This document shows positions 1 to 7,935 of a stretch of DNA of 64,000 bases, piece after piece. This DNA comes from Prolixibacteraceae bacterium UBA1413 (GTDB taxonomy: Bacteria; Bacteroidota; Bacteroidia; Bacteroidales; Prolixibacteraceae). Where the stretch lies: the NCBI GenBank assembly GCA_002304925.1, contig DBPT01000006.1, positions 186,001 through 250,000 on the forward strand, in the 5' to 3' direction. The notes under the pieces were generated by a model, which saw nothing but the letters and a program-made list of their open reading frames with translations, made no database searches and was not told where the DNA came from. Position 1 is the stretch's first letter. Every line of letters begins with the position of its first letter. Both the position numbers and the translations under genes were made by a program.

Positions 1-95
1 GCTCGGATATGCAACAACTCTTTTTCGAGATGCTCAATGGTCGTTTCCATTTTTTCCTTGCAGTAGTCCAAAATAAATTGTGCTTCTTCGTGCAT
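1..95 (-). CDS. frr: Ribosome recycling factor, partial (3' end outside window)
   Basis: The minus-strand frame from the ATG at 95 runs off the left edge. It encodes the first 31 residues, beginning MHEEAQFILDYCKEKMETTI and continuing EHLEKELLHIR, which is typical of the N-terminal helix of ribosome recycling factor. The protein splits post-termination ribosomes together with EF-G. It is the last visible gene of the minus-strand series rplM-rpsI-rpsB-tsf-pyrH-frr, where frr classically follows pyrH. The pyrH-frr gap is 89 bp and carries a possible promoter of its own. Identification rests on a short stretch plus gene order. Confidence 0.85.
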   Translation of the reverse strand, partial: MHEEAQFILDYCKEKMETTIEHLEKELLHIR

Positions 96-129
96 AACCG
101 TTTTTATTCCCAACTGTTAAGATCGGTTA

Positions 130-137
130 CAAATATA
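130..137 (-). promoter_or_regulatory. Putative -7 element of an frr promoter
   Basis: On the minus strand TATATTTG matches the Bacteroidota -7 consensus TAnnTTTG, 35 nt before the frr start codon. A long T/A tract lies directly upstream. No TTTG is present at the usual -33 distance, so this is a one-box match only. Confidence 0.4.
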
Positions 138-184
138 AAAAAAAATCGAAAAAAACCCTATATCAGTAAAAAAACGGACTTTTG

Positions 185-895
185 TCAGACATAAACCAGG
201 GTTCCCACTTTTTCACCATTGACGAGCCTGAGCAGGTTGCCTTTCACATCCATATTAAAAACGATGAGCGGAAGGTTATTTTCCTTGCATAAAACAGTGG
301 CTGTCAGATCCATGACTTTTAACCCGAGTCGGTAAACCTCATCGAAGGAGATGGTGTCATAGCGAGTGGCTCCTGGCACTTTTTCCGGATCGGCACTGAA
401 TACTCCGTCAACGCGGGTTCCTTTAAGGAGCACGTCAGCTTCGAGTTCAATCCCCCGAAGGGCGCTTGCCGAATCGGTGGTAAAGAAGGGATTTCCCGTT
501 CCTCCGGCAATGATGGCAACATTTCCGTCGCTGATTGCTTTCAAGGCCTTTTGCTTTGAATAGTATTCCCCGACGGGTTCCATCCTGATGGAGGTAAATA
601 CGGTGGCTTTTGTTCCGGCACCGGTCAGTGCCGACTGTAAGGCCAGGCTGTTAATCACTGTCGCCAGCATCCCCATCTGGTCGCCCGTCACACGATCCAC
701 GCCTTTTGAAACGCCGCCGAGGCCTCTGAAAATATTACCTCCGCCGATCACGATCCCGACGCTGACACCCATGCGGGAAACTGCACTGATCTCTTCAGCA
801 TAATCGTTGAGTTTAACGGGATCTATCCCGCTTTTCTGGTCTCCCATGAGCGATTCACCGCTCAGCTTCAGTAAAATTCGCTGGTAATTGTTCAT
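185..895 (-). CDS. pyrH: UMP kinase
   Basis: Phosphorylates UMP to UDP with ATP in the cytoplasm, as the hexameric bacterial UMP kinase of the amino-acid kinase fold. The 236-aa product starts MNNYQRILLKLSGESLMGDQ, the family signature. It continues with the glycine-rich IGGGNIFRG nucleotide loop (near residue 55), the GDQMGMLATVIN region and, toward the C-terminus, AGGTGNPFFTTDSAS. The open frame extends 32 codons further upstream, but that extension would translate the terminator hairpin at 945-975 and has no family similarity. The ATG at 895 is therefore preferred. The gene lies between tsf and frr as in many bacteria. Confidence 0.95.
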   Translation of the reverse strand: MNNYQRILLKLSGESLMGDQKSGIDPVKLNDYAEEISAVSRMGVSVGIVIGGGNIFRGLGGVSKGVDRVTGDQMGMLATVINSLALQSALTGAGTKATVFTSIRMEPVGEYYSKQKALKAISDGNVAIIAGGTGNPFFTTDSASALRGIELEADVLLKGTRVDGVFSADPEKVPGATRYDTISFDEVYRLGLKVMDLTATVLCKENNLPLIVFNMDVKGNLLRLVNGEKVGTLVYV

Positions 896-944
896 TTTCA
901 ACTCTAATTTGCGATTAAAGGTACGTGATTTCCGTCTGAAAATA

Positions 945-975
945 AAAAAGGTTTCCTGAAACAGGAAACCTTTTT
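945..975 (-). terminator. Intrinsic terminator between tsf and pyrH
   Basis: A 14-bp perfect stem (945-958 paired with 962-975, arms AAAAAGGTTTCCTG and its complement) encloses an AAA loop. On the minus strand it is followed by a run of T residues. It lies 22 bp after the tsf stop codon and 50 bp before the pyrH start. It would end or attenuate the ribosomal-protein/tsf transcript before pyrH. Confidence 0.85.
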
Positions 976-996
976 GAGATATTTTACGCAATCCTT

Positions 997-1824
997 TTAA
1001 GAACCAAGAGCATATCTTTCAAAACCGGTAACGGTCAACCCTTTGTCATTCTGGGCCAGGTACTGTTTTACCGATATCTTGCCCTCTTTGATGAAAGCCT
1101 GTTCCAGCAGGGCTGATTCCTGGAACCATTTCTGCAGCGAACCCTGGGCAATTTTATCAAGCATCGCTTCCGGTTTTCCTTCGTTACGGAATTTCTCCTT
1201 TGCGATTTCCAGTTCCTTGTCGATAACCGTCTGCGGGATTTCCTCCCTACTGACGGCGACGGGATTCATGGCCGCCACCTGCATGGCGACGTCTTTGCCA
1301 ACCTGAACATCGACACCTTCCCTGTTGAATCCAACAACGGAAGCCAGTTTATTTCCCGGGTGGATATAGGCGACAACAGATTCGGCTTTGATCTTCCCAT
1401 AGAAGGAGAGATCCAGTTTTTCGCCGATAATTCCGACCTGTTCCGTCACCTGATCACCGATGGTACGGCCGTCGAGTAAGATATTTTTCAGTTCTTCAAG
1501 GGTTTCGGGTTTGCTTTCCAGGGCTGCGTGCAGGATTTGAGAGGTAAAGGCAATAAATTTCTCATTCTTGGCCACGAAATCGGTTTCGCAATTCAGAACC
1601 ACAAGCGCTCCGAATTTATTGTCGCCGGAGACCTTTGCCAGAACACATCCTTCGGTGGCTTCGCGGTCAGCACGCTTGCTGGCGACCAATTTTCCCCTTT
1701 CACGAATGATTTCTAATGCCCTGTCGAAATTGCCTTCCGCTTCAACAAGGGCGTTTTTGCAATCCATCATGCCGGCACCGGTGGCATGGCGCAGTTTTAC
1801 TACATCTGCTGTTGTAACTGACAT
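997..1824 (-). CDS. tsf: Translation elongation factor Ts
   Basis: Guanine-nucleotide exchange factor for EF-Tu. The 275-aa product begins MSVTTADVVKLRHATGAGMM with the UBA-like domain, followed by DCKNALVEAEGNFDRA and then NCETDFVAKNEKF, the TDFV motif that contacts EF-Tu. Length is normal for the family. It lies 53 bp downstream of rpsB, and the rpsB-tsf pairing is nearly universal. A strong terminator follows the stop codon. Confidence 0.97.
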   Translation of the reverse strand: MSVTTADVVKLRHATGAGMMDCKNALVEAEGNFDRALEIIRERGKLVASKRADREATEGCVLAKVSGDNKFGALVVLNCETDFVAKNEKFIAFTSQILHAALESKPETLEELKNILLDGRTIGDQVTEQVGIIGEKLDLSFYGKIKAESVVAYIHPGNKLASVVGFNREGVDVQVGKDVAMQVAAMNPVAVSREEIPQTVIDKELEIAKEKFRNEGKPEAMLDKIAQGSLQKWFQESALLEQAFIKEGKISVKQYLAQNDKGLTVTGFERYALGS

Positions 1825-1877
1825 ATTAATTTGCTGTTTATAAAATTATTGTTTCCTTTATGTTTATCGCAACTAGG

Positions 1878-2822
1878 TTAATTGTCCTCTTCCTCTTCCT
1901 CCTCGTCTTCCTCATCATCAAGGTCGACATCCACATCTTCCTCTTCCCCGGCATCTTCCTGGTCAAGATCCACTTCCGCATCCTCGTCAATTTCTTCCAT
2001 CTCTTCAGGGACTTCAGAATCGACTTCTTCGATTACTTCGGCTTTTTTAACGCTTTTGCGGGTACGTCTTCTGCGGGGCATTTCTTCCTCTCCACCTTCC
2101 ATATCGGATTCCACATCTTCCTTATCGCGTTCAACACGCCGTTCCTGCAGTCCTTCGCGAATGGCGTCCACCATCACGCCGGTAATCAGCTGGATGGATT
2201 GTGAGGCATCGTCATTGGCCGGAATGACAAAGTCAATCCCTGTGGGGTCAGAATTGGTATCCACGATTCCAAACACAGGAATTCCAAGGCGTTGGGCTTC
2301 ACGGACAGCGATTTTTTCCTTCATCACATCGATGACGAAAAGGGCAGAAGGGAGGCGGGTCAGATCGACGATGCTGCCAAGTACTTTTTCCAGTTTGGCA
2401 CGCTGCCTGGTGATCTGCAGTTTTTCACGCTTTGAAAGCTTCTCCCAGCTGGTGTCTTTGGTCATCTTATCGATGGAGACCATCTTTTTGACCGCTTTCC
2501 TGATGGTCGGGAAGTTGGTGAGCATCCCCCCCGGCCACCTTTCGGTAACGTACGGCATTTTCACTGAAGAAACCAGCTCCGACACGATGTCCTTGGCTTG
2601 TTTCTTGGTTGCGACAAACAAAATTTTGCGTCCCGACTTGGCAATCTGCTTCAAAGCGGCAGCAGCCTCATCGATTTTTACGACCGTTTTCTGAAGGTCG
2701 ATGATATGGATCCCGTTCTTTTCCATGAAGATGTAAGGCTGCATGTTCGGGTTCCATTTTCTTTTCAGGTGTCCGAAGTGGGCTCCTGCATCAAGCAATT
2801 GCTGAAAATCTGTTCTTGGCAT
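1878..2822 (-). CDS. rpsB: 30S ribosomal protein S2 with long acidic C-terminal tail
   Basis: Small-subunit protein S2, starting MPRTDFQQLLDAGAHFGHLK with the conserved GAHFGH motif and RWPGGMLTNFPTI further on. The globular part ends near residue 230. Unusually, about 80 more residues follow: an Arg/Lys patch (PRRRRTRKSVKK) and then roughly 50 residues that are almost all Asp/Glu, with an E-rich run ending DN at the terminus. At 314 aa it is longer than the usual 230-260. The 116-bp gap upstream to rpsI may hold a leader, but I see only a weak stem there. Confidence 0.95.
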   Translation of the reverse strand: MPRTDFQQLLDAGAHFGHLKRKWNPNMQPYIFMEKNGIHIIDLQKTVVKIDEAAAALKQIAKSGRKILFVATKKQAKDIVSELVSSVKMPYVTERWPGGMLTNFPTIRKAVKKMVSIDKMTKDTSWEKLSKREKLQITRQRAKLEKVLGSIVDLTRLPSALFVIDVMKEKIAVREAQRLGIPVFGIVDTNSDPTGIDFVIPANDDASQSIQLITGVMVDAIREGLQERRVERDKEDVESDMEGGEEEMPRRRRTRKSVKKAEVIEEVDSEVPEEMEEIDEDAEVDLDQEDAGEEEDVDVDLDDEEDEEEEEEDN

Positions 2823-2938
2823 CTGTTTACTTTTTTTTTCGAAATCCTGCTTAAAAGCAACTCTTGAGTAGTTCTGCCCGGGGCGGAAGTCTCAACAGTT
2901 TTAGATCCCTTTTGTTAAATATTAATGGGTTTAAAAAA

Positions 2939-3325
2939 CTAACGTTTCGAGAACTGGAATCTTTTCCGTGCTTTGGGCTGGCCGGCTTTTTTGCGTTCCA
3001 CCTCGCGCGGATCCCGGGTCATAAAACCAGCCTGTTTCAGTTTGGGCCTGTTTTCGGGGTCAACGATCACCAGTGCTCTGGAAATCCCCAGCCGCAGAGC
3101 TTCGGCCTGCCCTGAGAATCCACCGCCATTAAGATTTACCTTCACATCATAGTTCTCCCGCACTCCGAGCAGGTTCAGCGGCTGGGTGGCCACATATTGC
3201 AACATCTCCGTCGTGAAATATTCTTTAAGATCCCGGTCATTGATGGTAATCGTGCCTTTCCCCGGCATTAAATAAACCTTGGCAATGGCTGACTTACGGC
3301 GTCCTATAGTATTGATGATTTCCAT
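2939..3325 (-). CDS. rpsI: 30S ribosomal protein S9
   Basis: Small-subunit protein of 128 aa with the family start MEIINTIGRRKSAIAKVYL. The central GGGFSGQAEALRLGISRAL segment and the basic C-terminus ending KRFQFSKR (the tail reaching the P-site tRNA) are both present. It begins 5 bp after the rplM stop codon, so the two are almost certainly cotranscribed, as in most bacteria. Confidence 0.97.
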   Translation of the reverse strand: MEIINTIGRRKSAIAKVYLMPGKGTITINDRDLKEYFTTEMLQYVATQPLNLLGVRENYDVKVNLNGGGFSGQAEALRLGISRALVIVDPENRPKLKQAGFMTRDPREVERKKAGQPKARKRFQFSKR

Positions 3326-3330
3326 AATGC

Positions 3331-3786
3331 TTATTTAATGGTATTTAAATCAATGATTCGCGGCTGCTGAGCCTGGTATTTGTGATCGGGCCCCACCACC
3401 ACCTTTAAATTCTTGTAAATGCTTCTGCCCAAACGGTTTTTCGGCAACATTCCCTTAACGGCATGTTCGACAATCCTTTCCGGAAATTTCACCATCACCT
3501 CGTGCGCCGTCCGGCTTCTCTGACCCCCCGGATAACCTGAATACCGGATGTACTTCTTATCATCCATCTTGTTCCCGGTCAGTATAACTTTCTCGGCATT
3601 GATCACAATCACATTATCACCACAATCGACATGCGGCGTGTAATTGGGTTTGTGCTTCCCGCGCAAAATACGCGCTGCCGTACTGGCCAGCCTGCCCAGT
3701 ACCTCCCCGGTAGCATCTATAACTACCCATTCCTTGTTCACTGTGGCTTTATTGGCCGAAACAGTCTTATAACTAAGCGTATCCAC
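3331..3786 (-). CDS. rplM: 50S ribosomal protein L13
   Basis: Large-subunit protein of 151 aa, starting MDTLSYKTVSANKATVNKEW. It shows the conserved DATGEVLGRLAS block, the GKHKPNYTPHVDCGDNV block and the C-terminal HAVKGMLPKNRLG motif. It is the first gene of the minus-strand translation operon. A consensus promoter lies 143-173 bp upstream, leaving an untranslated leader of about 135 nt. Confidence 0.97.
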   Translation of the reverse strand: MDTLSYKTVSANKATVNKEWVVIDATGEVLGRLASTAARILRGKHKPNYTPHVDCGDNVIVINAEKVILTGNKMDDKKYIRYSGYPGGQRSRTAHEVMVKFPERIVEHAVKGMLPKNRLGRSIYKNLKVVVGPDHKYQAQQPRIIDLNTIK

Positions 3787-3922
3787 TTGAAAATTATTAG
3801 TTTAAATTCAACAATGCTACCAAAGTACCTTGCAGAAACAGCTGTCACCTATGGCATCCTGACAGTGGTGTGTACTACGTAGTAAATCAGTACCTTATAC
3901 AAAACCAAGTAAGATAATAATC
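3787..3922 (-). promoter_or_regulatory. 5' leader of rplM, possible structured r-protein leader
   Basis: This is the untranslated stretch between the predicted transcription start near 3922 and rplM. On the minus strand it holds GTACT/AGTAC and CTGTC/GACAG stem candidates, a perfect ACTACGTAGT palindrome and two copies of AAGGTACT flanking the stems. Ribosomal operons are often autoregulated through such leaders. I cannot match it to a named family, so the regulatory role is only a suggestion. Confidence 0.3.
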
Positions 3923-3928
3923 GGACTG

Positions 3929-3959
3929 CAAAAGTATTTTCTTTTTTCAGAAATGCAAA
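3929..3959 (-). promoter_or_regulatory. Promoter of the rplM operon
   Basis: On the minus strand TTTG (3956-3959), a 19-nt spacer and TACTTTTG (3929-3936) match the Bacteroidota primary-sigma promoter consensus exactly. The predicted start is about 7 nt downstream, near 3922. It is the best promoter in the window and fits the strong expression expected of ribosomal proteins. Confidence 0.85.
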
Positions 3960-4098
3960 ACATTCATTCTCAAAAAAAGGATTTTCTTTCTCCGGCTGTT
4001 TTTTTCTTCTTTCCGCACCCCTTCAGGAGAAGAGAGAGCCCCGCAGAAACGGTAAAAATGTTTACTTTTACCATCATATCCGGCGAAAGTTTTACGAT

Positions 4099-4977
4099 AT
4101 GGGAAAGTACAAGCCTAAAAAACTGAAAGAAAGAATTTTCACTTCCTATCTGACCTCCATGGTCAGCATCACCCTGGTGCTTTTCCTGCTGGGTTTGCTG
4201 GTCATGATTCTGCTGAATGCGGAACGGCTTTCGGAATATGTAAGGGAAAGAATAGGTTTTACACTGGTTCTTCACGACGATCTCAAAGAAACGGAAATCA
4301 CGAAACTGAAAAACAGCCTGAAAGCCCAGCCTTTTGTAAAATCACTGAATTATGTCGACAAGGACAGCGCGGCCCTTGTGCTTCAGAAGGAATTGGGCGA
4401 AGATTTCACGGGCTTCCTGGGGTTCAATCCTCTTTTCAACTCCCTCGAAGTGAAATTGTTTGCCCAGTACACCCACAGTGACAGCCTGGCCGTCATCGAA
4501 AAAAACCTGATGCAGAATCCCCAGGTCAAGGAGGTTTTTTACCAACGCAGCCTGGTTTCGGTGATCAATGAGAATGTCAGAAAAATCAGCATCTTCCTGT
4601 TGATTTTCAGCGGACTGTTGCTTTTTGTCTTCAGCGTCCTGATTAACAATACAATCAGGATTTCGGTATATTCCCAGCGTTTCATCATCAACAACATGCT
4701 TCTGGTTGGCGCAACCAGGAGTTTTGTCAGGAAACCTTTTATCCGGAAAAGCATCCTTTACGGCATTTATGGAGCGTTTCTTTCCTGGATTCTACTGGCT
4801 GCCTTTATGATAACCTACAAAAAAGAGTTGAGCGGCATGATCGACACCAACGACTTTATCATCCTTGGAATTGTCTTTGTGACGGTCTTTCTCCTGGGCA
4901 TTTTTCTGTCGTGGATATCCACCCATGTCGCCGTGAACCGTTTTCTGAGAATGAAATTTGACGAATTGTTCTATTAG
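4099..4977 (+). CDS. ftsX: Cell division protein FtsX
   Basis: Integral membrane permease-like protein that works with the ATPase FtsE at the divisome to control peptidoglycan hydrolases. The 292-aa product has a cytoplasmic start (MGKYKPKKLKERIFTSYLTS) and a first TM helix near residues 22-40. An extracytoplasmic domain spans about 45-165, with the family-like GFNPLFNSLEV segment. Three further TM helices lie near 168-190, 222-240 and 250-272. It heads the plus-strand series ftsX-DUF3098-uppP-truB-queA. ftsE is not in this window. Confidence 0.9.
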   Translation: MGKYKPKKLKERIFTSYLTSMVSITLVLFLLGLLVMILLNAERLSEYVRERIGFTLVLHDDLKETEITKLKNSLKAQPFVKSLNYVDKDSAALVLQKELGEDFTGFLGFNPLFNSLEVKLFAQYTHSDSLAVIEKNLMQNPQVKEVFYQRSLVSVINENVRKISIFLLIFSGLLLFVFSVLINNTIRISVYSQRFIINNMLLVGATRSFVRKPFIRKSILYGIYGAFLSWILLAAFMITYKKELSGMIDTNDFIILGIVFVTVFLLGIFLSWISTHVAVNRFLRMKFDELFY

Positions 4978-5020
4978 CAGCAAAAAAGCCTATCTTTGGC
5001 CCTGATAATATTCATCGGAC

Positions 5021-5269
5021 ATGGCAATAAAAGAAAAAGACACAAAGGACAATCCGGGGTTTCCCCTGGGAAAAGAGAATTACAGGCTGATGGCGATCGG
5101 TATTGCGATTATCATCGTCGGATTCATTCTGATGTCCGGAGGGAAGAGCGATGATCCCAATGTATTCAATCCGGAAATTTTCAGCTTCCGGAGAATTACC
5201 CTGGCTCCCCTTGTCTTGCTCTTCGGCTTTATCTTTGAAATATATGCCATCATGAAAAAGACCCGGTAA
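5021..5269 (+). CDS. DUF3098 small membrane protein
   Basis: 82 aa with the DUF3098 pattern: a hydrophilic start, the segment PLGKENYRLMAIGIAIIIVG leading into a first TM helix, then MSGGKSDDPNVFNPEIFSFR and a second TM helix near residues 60-75. Both termini are charged. The family has no known function. It is typically encoded between ftsX and uppP in Bacteroidota, as here (43 bp after ftsX, 23 bp before uppP). This position suggests a role in the cell envelope. Confidence 0.85.
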   Translation: MAIKEKDTKDNPGFPLGKENYRLMAIGIAIIIVGFILMSGGKSDDPNVFNPEIFSFRRITLAPLVLLFGFIFEIYAIMKKTR

Positions 5270-5292
5270 GGCTTAGATTTCCGCTTGACCGA

Positions 5293-6078
5293 ATGACTCT
5301 CTTCGAAGCTTTTCTTCTGGGTATCCTGCAGGGTCTCACCGAATTCTTACCCGTCAGTTCCAGCGGCCATTTGGAATTGGGAAATCACATCCTGCACACA
5401 CCGGTTGAAGGCAATCTCGCCTTTGCACTAACCGTTCATGCCGCCACCGTGTTGAGCACCATCACTGTCTTCCAGAAGGAGATTTCCGCTCTTTTACGGA
5501 AAGGACTGACATTTAAAGAGAGGCAGGAGACCATTTACCTTGGCAAGCTCCTTTTTTCAGCCTTGCCGATCGCCGTTGTCGGTTTGTTATTCAAGGAAAA
5601 GGTAGAAAGCCTCTATTCGGGGAATTTATTGCTGGTAGGTTGTTTTCTTCTGGTAACCGCCGTCTTGCTGGCGTTTGCCCATTTCAGGAAAGAATTCCGG
5701 GGGAAGGGGATCTCCTGGATGAACAGTTTCGTCATCGGCATTGCGCAGGCTTTTGCCGTAATGCCTGGGCTTTCGAGAAGTGGGGCGACCATCGCAACGG
5801 GCATTCTGATGGGGAATGAGCGGAAGGAGGTGGCGCGGTTCTCTTTTCTGATGGTGCTGCTCCCTGTTCTGGGGGCTAACTTCCTCGAAATTGCCGGGGG
5901 AAACCTGAAGAACGATGCTGGAGCTGACTTGCTGCCGCTCATCGTGGGTTTTATCACGGCATATGTCTCCGGACTTCTTGCCTGCAAATGGATGATTAAA
6001 ATCGTCAGCCGCGGAAAACTCATTTATTTCGCTATCTACTGCCTGATAATAGCGTTAATTGCTATCTTTGCAGCCTGA
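5293..6078 (+). CDS. uppP: Undecaprenyl-diphosphatase
   Basis: Membrane enzyme that dephosphorylates undecaprenyl diphosphate, recycling the lipid carrier for peptidoglycan and other envelope polymers. The 261-aa product begins MTLFEAFLLGILQGLTEFLP followed by VSSSGHLEL, which is the first catalytic motif. The second, PGLSRSGATIATGI, lies near residue 158. About eight TM segments follow the BacA/UppP pattern. It sits in the ftsX cluster, 36 bp before truB. Confidence 0.95.
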   Translation: MTLFEAFLLGILQGLTEFLPVSSSGHLELGNHILHTPVEGNLAFALTVHAATVLSTITVFQKEISALLRKGLTFKERQETIYLGKLLFSALPIAVVGLLFKEKVESLYSGNLLLVGCFLLVTAVLLAFAHFRKEFRGKGISWMNSFVIGIAQAFAVMPGLSRSGATIATGILMGNERKEVARFSFLMVLLPVLGANFLEIAGGNLKNDAGADLLPLIVGFITAYVSGLLACKWMIKIVSRGKLIYFAIYCLIIALIAIFAA

Positions 6079-6114
6079 AAATCAGGGATTGAAAAAGTAT
6101 ATTGATCAGGGGCA

Positions 6115-6831
6115 ATGGAGACTTCCGGCGGCGAGTACAATTTTCCTGAAGGTGAAATCTTGTTGTTTGACAAGCCTTATGGGTGGACTTCTTTTGACCT
6201 TGTCGGGAAAGTGCGCAATTTCCTTACGCGTGAACTGAAGTTAAAAAGCCTGAAAGTAGGACATGCCGGGACCCTGGACCCGCTGGCCACAGGGTTGATG
6301 ATTTTGTGCACGGGGAAGGCGACGAAAAAGGTGGAAAGCCTGCAGGCAGAGGAGAAAGAATATGTTGGCACGCTCAAGCTGGGTGCCACGACCCCCTCTT
6401 TTGACATGGAAACCGATGAAGACTCCCTTTATCCGGCAGAACACATCACACAAGAAAAGTTGACAGAAACCCTTGTGAAGTTCACCGGCACCTTTGACCA
6501 ACTGCCCCCGGTATTTTCCGCCGTTAAGATAAACGGGAAAAGAGCCTATGAACATGCCCGGGCAGGAAGGAAGCCTGTGCTCACCCCGAAAACGGTGACC
6601 ATCTCCGAAATGGAACTCCTTTCGTTCGAGATGCCCTATGCAACCCTGAGAATCGTGTGCAGCAAAGGCACCTATATCAGGAGGGCACTTGTGCGGGATA
6701 TTGGAAAGGATTTACACTCGGGTGCCTATTTAACCGCCCTTCGACGTACCCGTAGCGGTAATTTTTTCGTAGAAAAAGCATTAACATTTGAACAATTCAG
6801 AGATAAACTTGCATCAGCAACCCAAAAATAA
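6115..6831 (+). CDS. truB: tRNA pseudouridine(55) synthase
   Basis: Makes pseudouridine 55 in the T loop of tRNAs. The 238-aa protein has the YGWTSFDLV segment, the catalytic block GHAGTLDPLATGLMILCTG (catalytic Asp near residue 56), the TPSFDMETDE region and the RIVCSKGTYIRRALVRDIG motif. It is at the short end for the family and lacks a long C-terminal PUA extension. It lies between uppP and queA and is probably cotranscribed with them. Confidence 0.95.
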   Translation: METSGGEYNFPEGEILLFDKPYGWTSFDLVGKVRNFLTRELKLKSLKVGHAGTLDPLATGLMILCTGKATKKVESLQAEEKEYVGTLKLGATTPSFDMETDEDSLYPAEHITQEKLTETLVKFTGTFDQLPPVFSAVKINGKRAYEHARAGRKPVLTPKTVTISEMELLSFEMPYATLRIVCSKGTYIRRALVRDIGKDLHSGAYLTALRRTRSGNFFVEKALTFEQFRDKLASATQK

Positions 6832-6857
6832 TTATTCACTTCTAATTTGCAGACAAA

Positions 6858-7916
6858 ATGGCCGAAATGAAATTGTCGAAATTCAAGTACAGACTGCCTG
6901 ATGAACAAATCGCCCTTCATCCTGCCGAAAACAGGGATGAGTCCAAGTTGATGGTCCTTGACCGGCGTACAGGATCCGTTAAGCATCACCTCTTCAGGGA
7001 TGTCCTTGATTTCTTCGATGACAGCGATGTCCTGATTTTTAACGATACCAAGGTGTTCCCCGCCCGGCTTTACGGCAACAAGGAGAAGACCGGAGCCGAA
7101 ATTGAAGTTTTTCTCCTCCGCGAACTGAACCGTGAGCAACGGTTGTGGGATGTCCTGGTTGATCCTGCCAGAAAAATCAGAATCGGCAACAAACTCTATT
7201 TCGGGGAGGATGACATCTTGGTGGCCGAGGTAATTGACAATACCACCTCCCGGGGGCGCACCCTGCGTTTCCTCTTCGACGGCAACTATGACGAGTTCAA
7301 AAAAACACTATACAGCCTGGGGGAAACACCCCTGCCCCGCTTTATAAACCGCCCGGTCATGCCCGAAGACAAAGACCGTTATCAGACCATTTTTGCCAAA
7401 AATGAAGGGGCAGTGGCTGCTCCAACGGCCGGGCTCCATTTCAGCAGGGAATTGATGAAAAGATTGGAGATCAAAGGGGTGAAATTTTCATACATCACCC
7501 TTCATGCGGGCCTCGGAAATTTCAGGAGTGTTGATGTGGAAGACCTCACCAAGCACAAAATGGATTCTGAACAGATATGGATTTATGAGGAAGCCTGCAA
7601 TATCATCAACCAGGCAAAAACAGAGCATAAAAATGTGTGTGCTGTAGGAACAACGGTGATGCGTACCATTGAAAGTTCGGTTTCGACCGATGGATTTTTA
7701 AAACCTTTTGAAGGCTGGACCAACAAATTCATATTTCCCCCTTATGAATTCAGCGTAGCCAACCGGATGATCTCCAATTTCCATCTGCCCTTCTCCACGC
7801 TGCTGATGATGGTTGCGGCATTTGCCGGGTATGACCATTTGATGGAAGCCTATCACGAGGCCCTCAGAAACCAGTACAGGTTCGGAACCTATGGGGATGC
7901 CATGCTGATCATCTGA
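6858..7916 (+). CDS. queA: S-adenosylmethionine:tRNA ribosyltransferase-isomerase
   Basis: Transfers and rearranges the ribosyl part of S-adenosylmethionine onto 7-aminomethyl-7-deazaguanine in tRNA, giving epoxyqueuosine. The 352-aa product shows FKYRLPDEQIALHPAENRDE at the start, then NDTKVFPARLYG, PTAGLHFS, ITLHAGLGNFRSVDVEDL and VGTTVMRTIES, all hallmarks of QueA. Length is normal. It starts 26 bp after truB. Confidence 0.96.
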   Translation: MAEMKLSKFKYRLPDEQIALHPAENRDESKLMVLDRRTGSVKHHLFRDVLDFFDDSDVLIFNDTKVFPARLYGNKEKTGAEIEVFLLRELNREQRLWDVLVDPARKIRIGNKLYFGEDDILVAEVIDNTTSRGRTLRFLFDGNYDEFKKTLYSLGETPLPRFINRPVMPEDKDRYQTIFAKNEGAVAAPTAGLHFSRELMKRLEIKGVKFSYITLHAGLGNFRSVDVEDLTKHKMDSEQIWIYEEACNIINQAKTEHKNVCAVGTTVMRTIESSVSTDGFLKPFEGWTNKFIFPPYEFSVANRMISNFHLPFSTLLMMVAAFAGYDHLMEAYHEALRNQYRFGTYGDAMLII

Positions 7917-7935
7917 AAAATCACCCGCCGCCGTT

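Noticed and set aside
1882..2694. 270-codon plus-strand open frame rich in Ser
   Set aside because: It is the complement of the GAA/GAC-rich rpsB tail and body; the Ser runs are an artefact of the acidic codons on the other strand.
2823..2938. Possible S2 leader hairpin between rpsI and rpsB
   Set aside because: Only a TTGAG/CTCAA pair with a 3-bp inner stem; too weak to call without comparative data.
4050..4098. Promoter-like TACTTTTA before ftsX
   Set aside because: The last base of the -7 box differs and no TTTG lies at the right distance.
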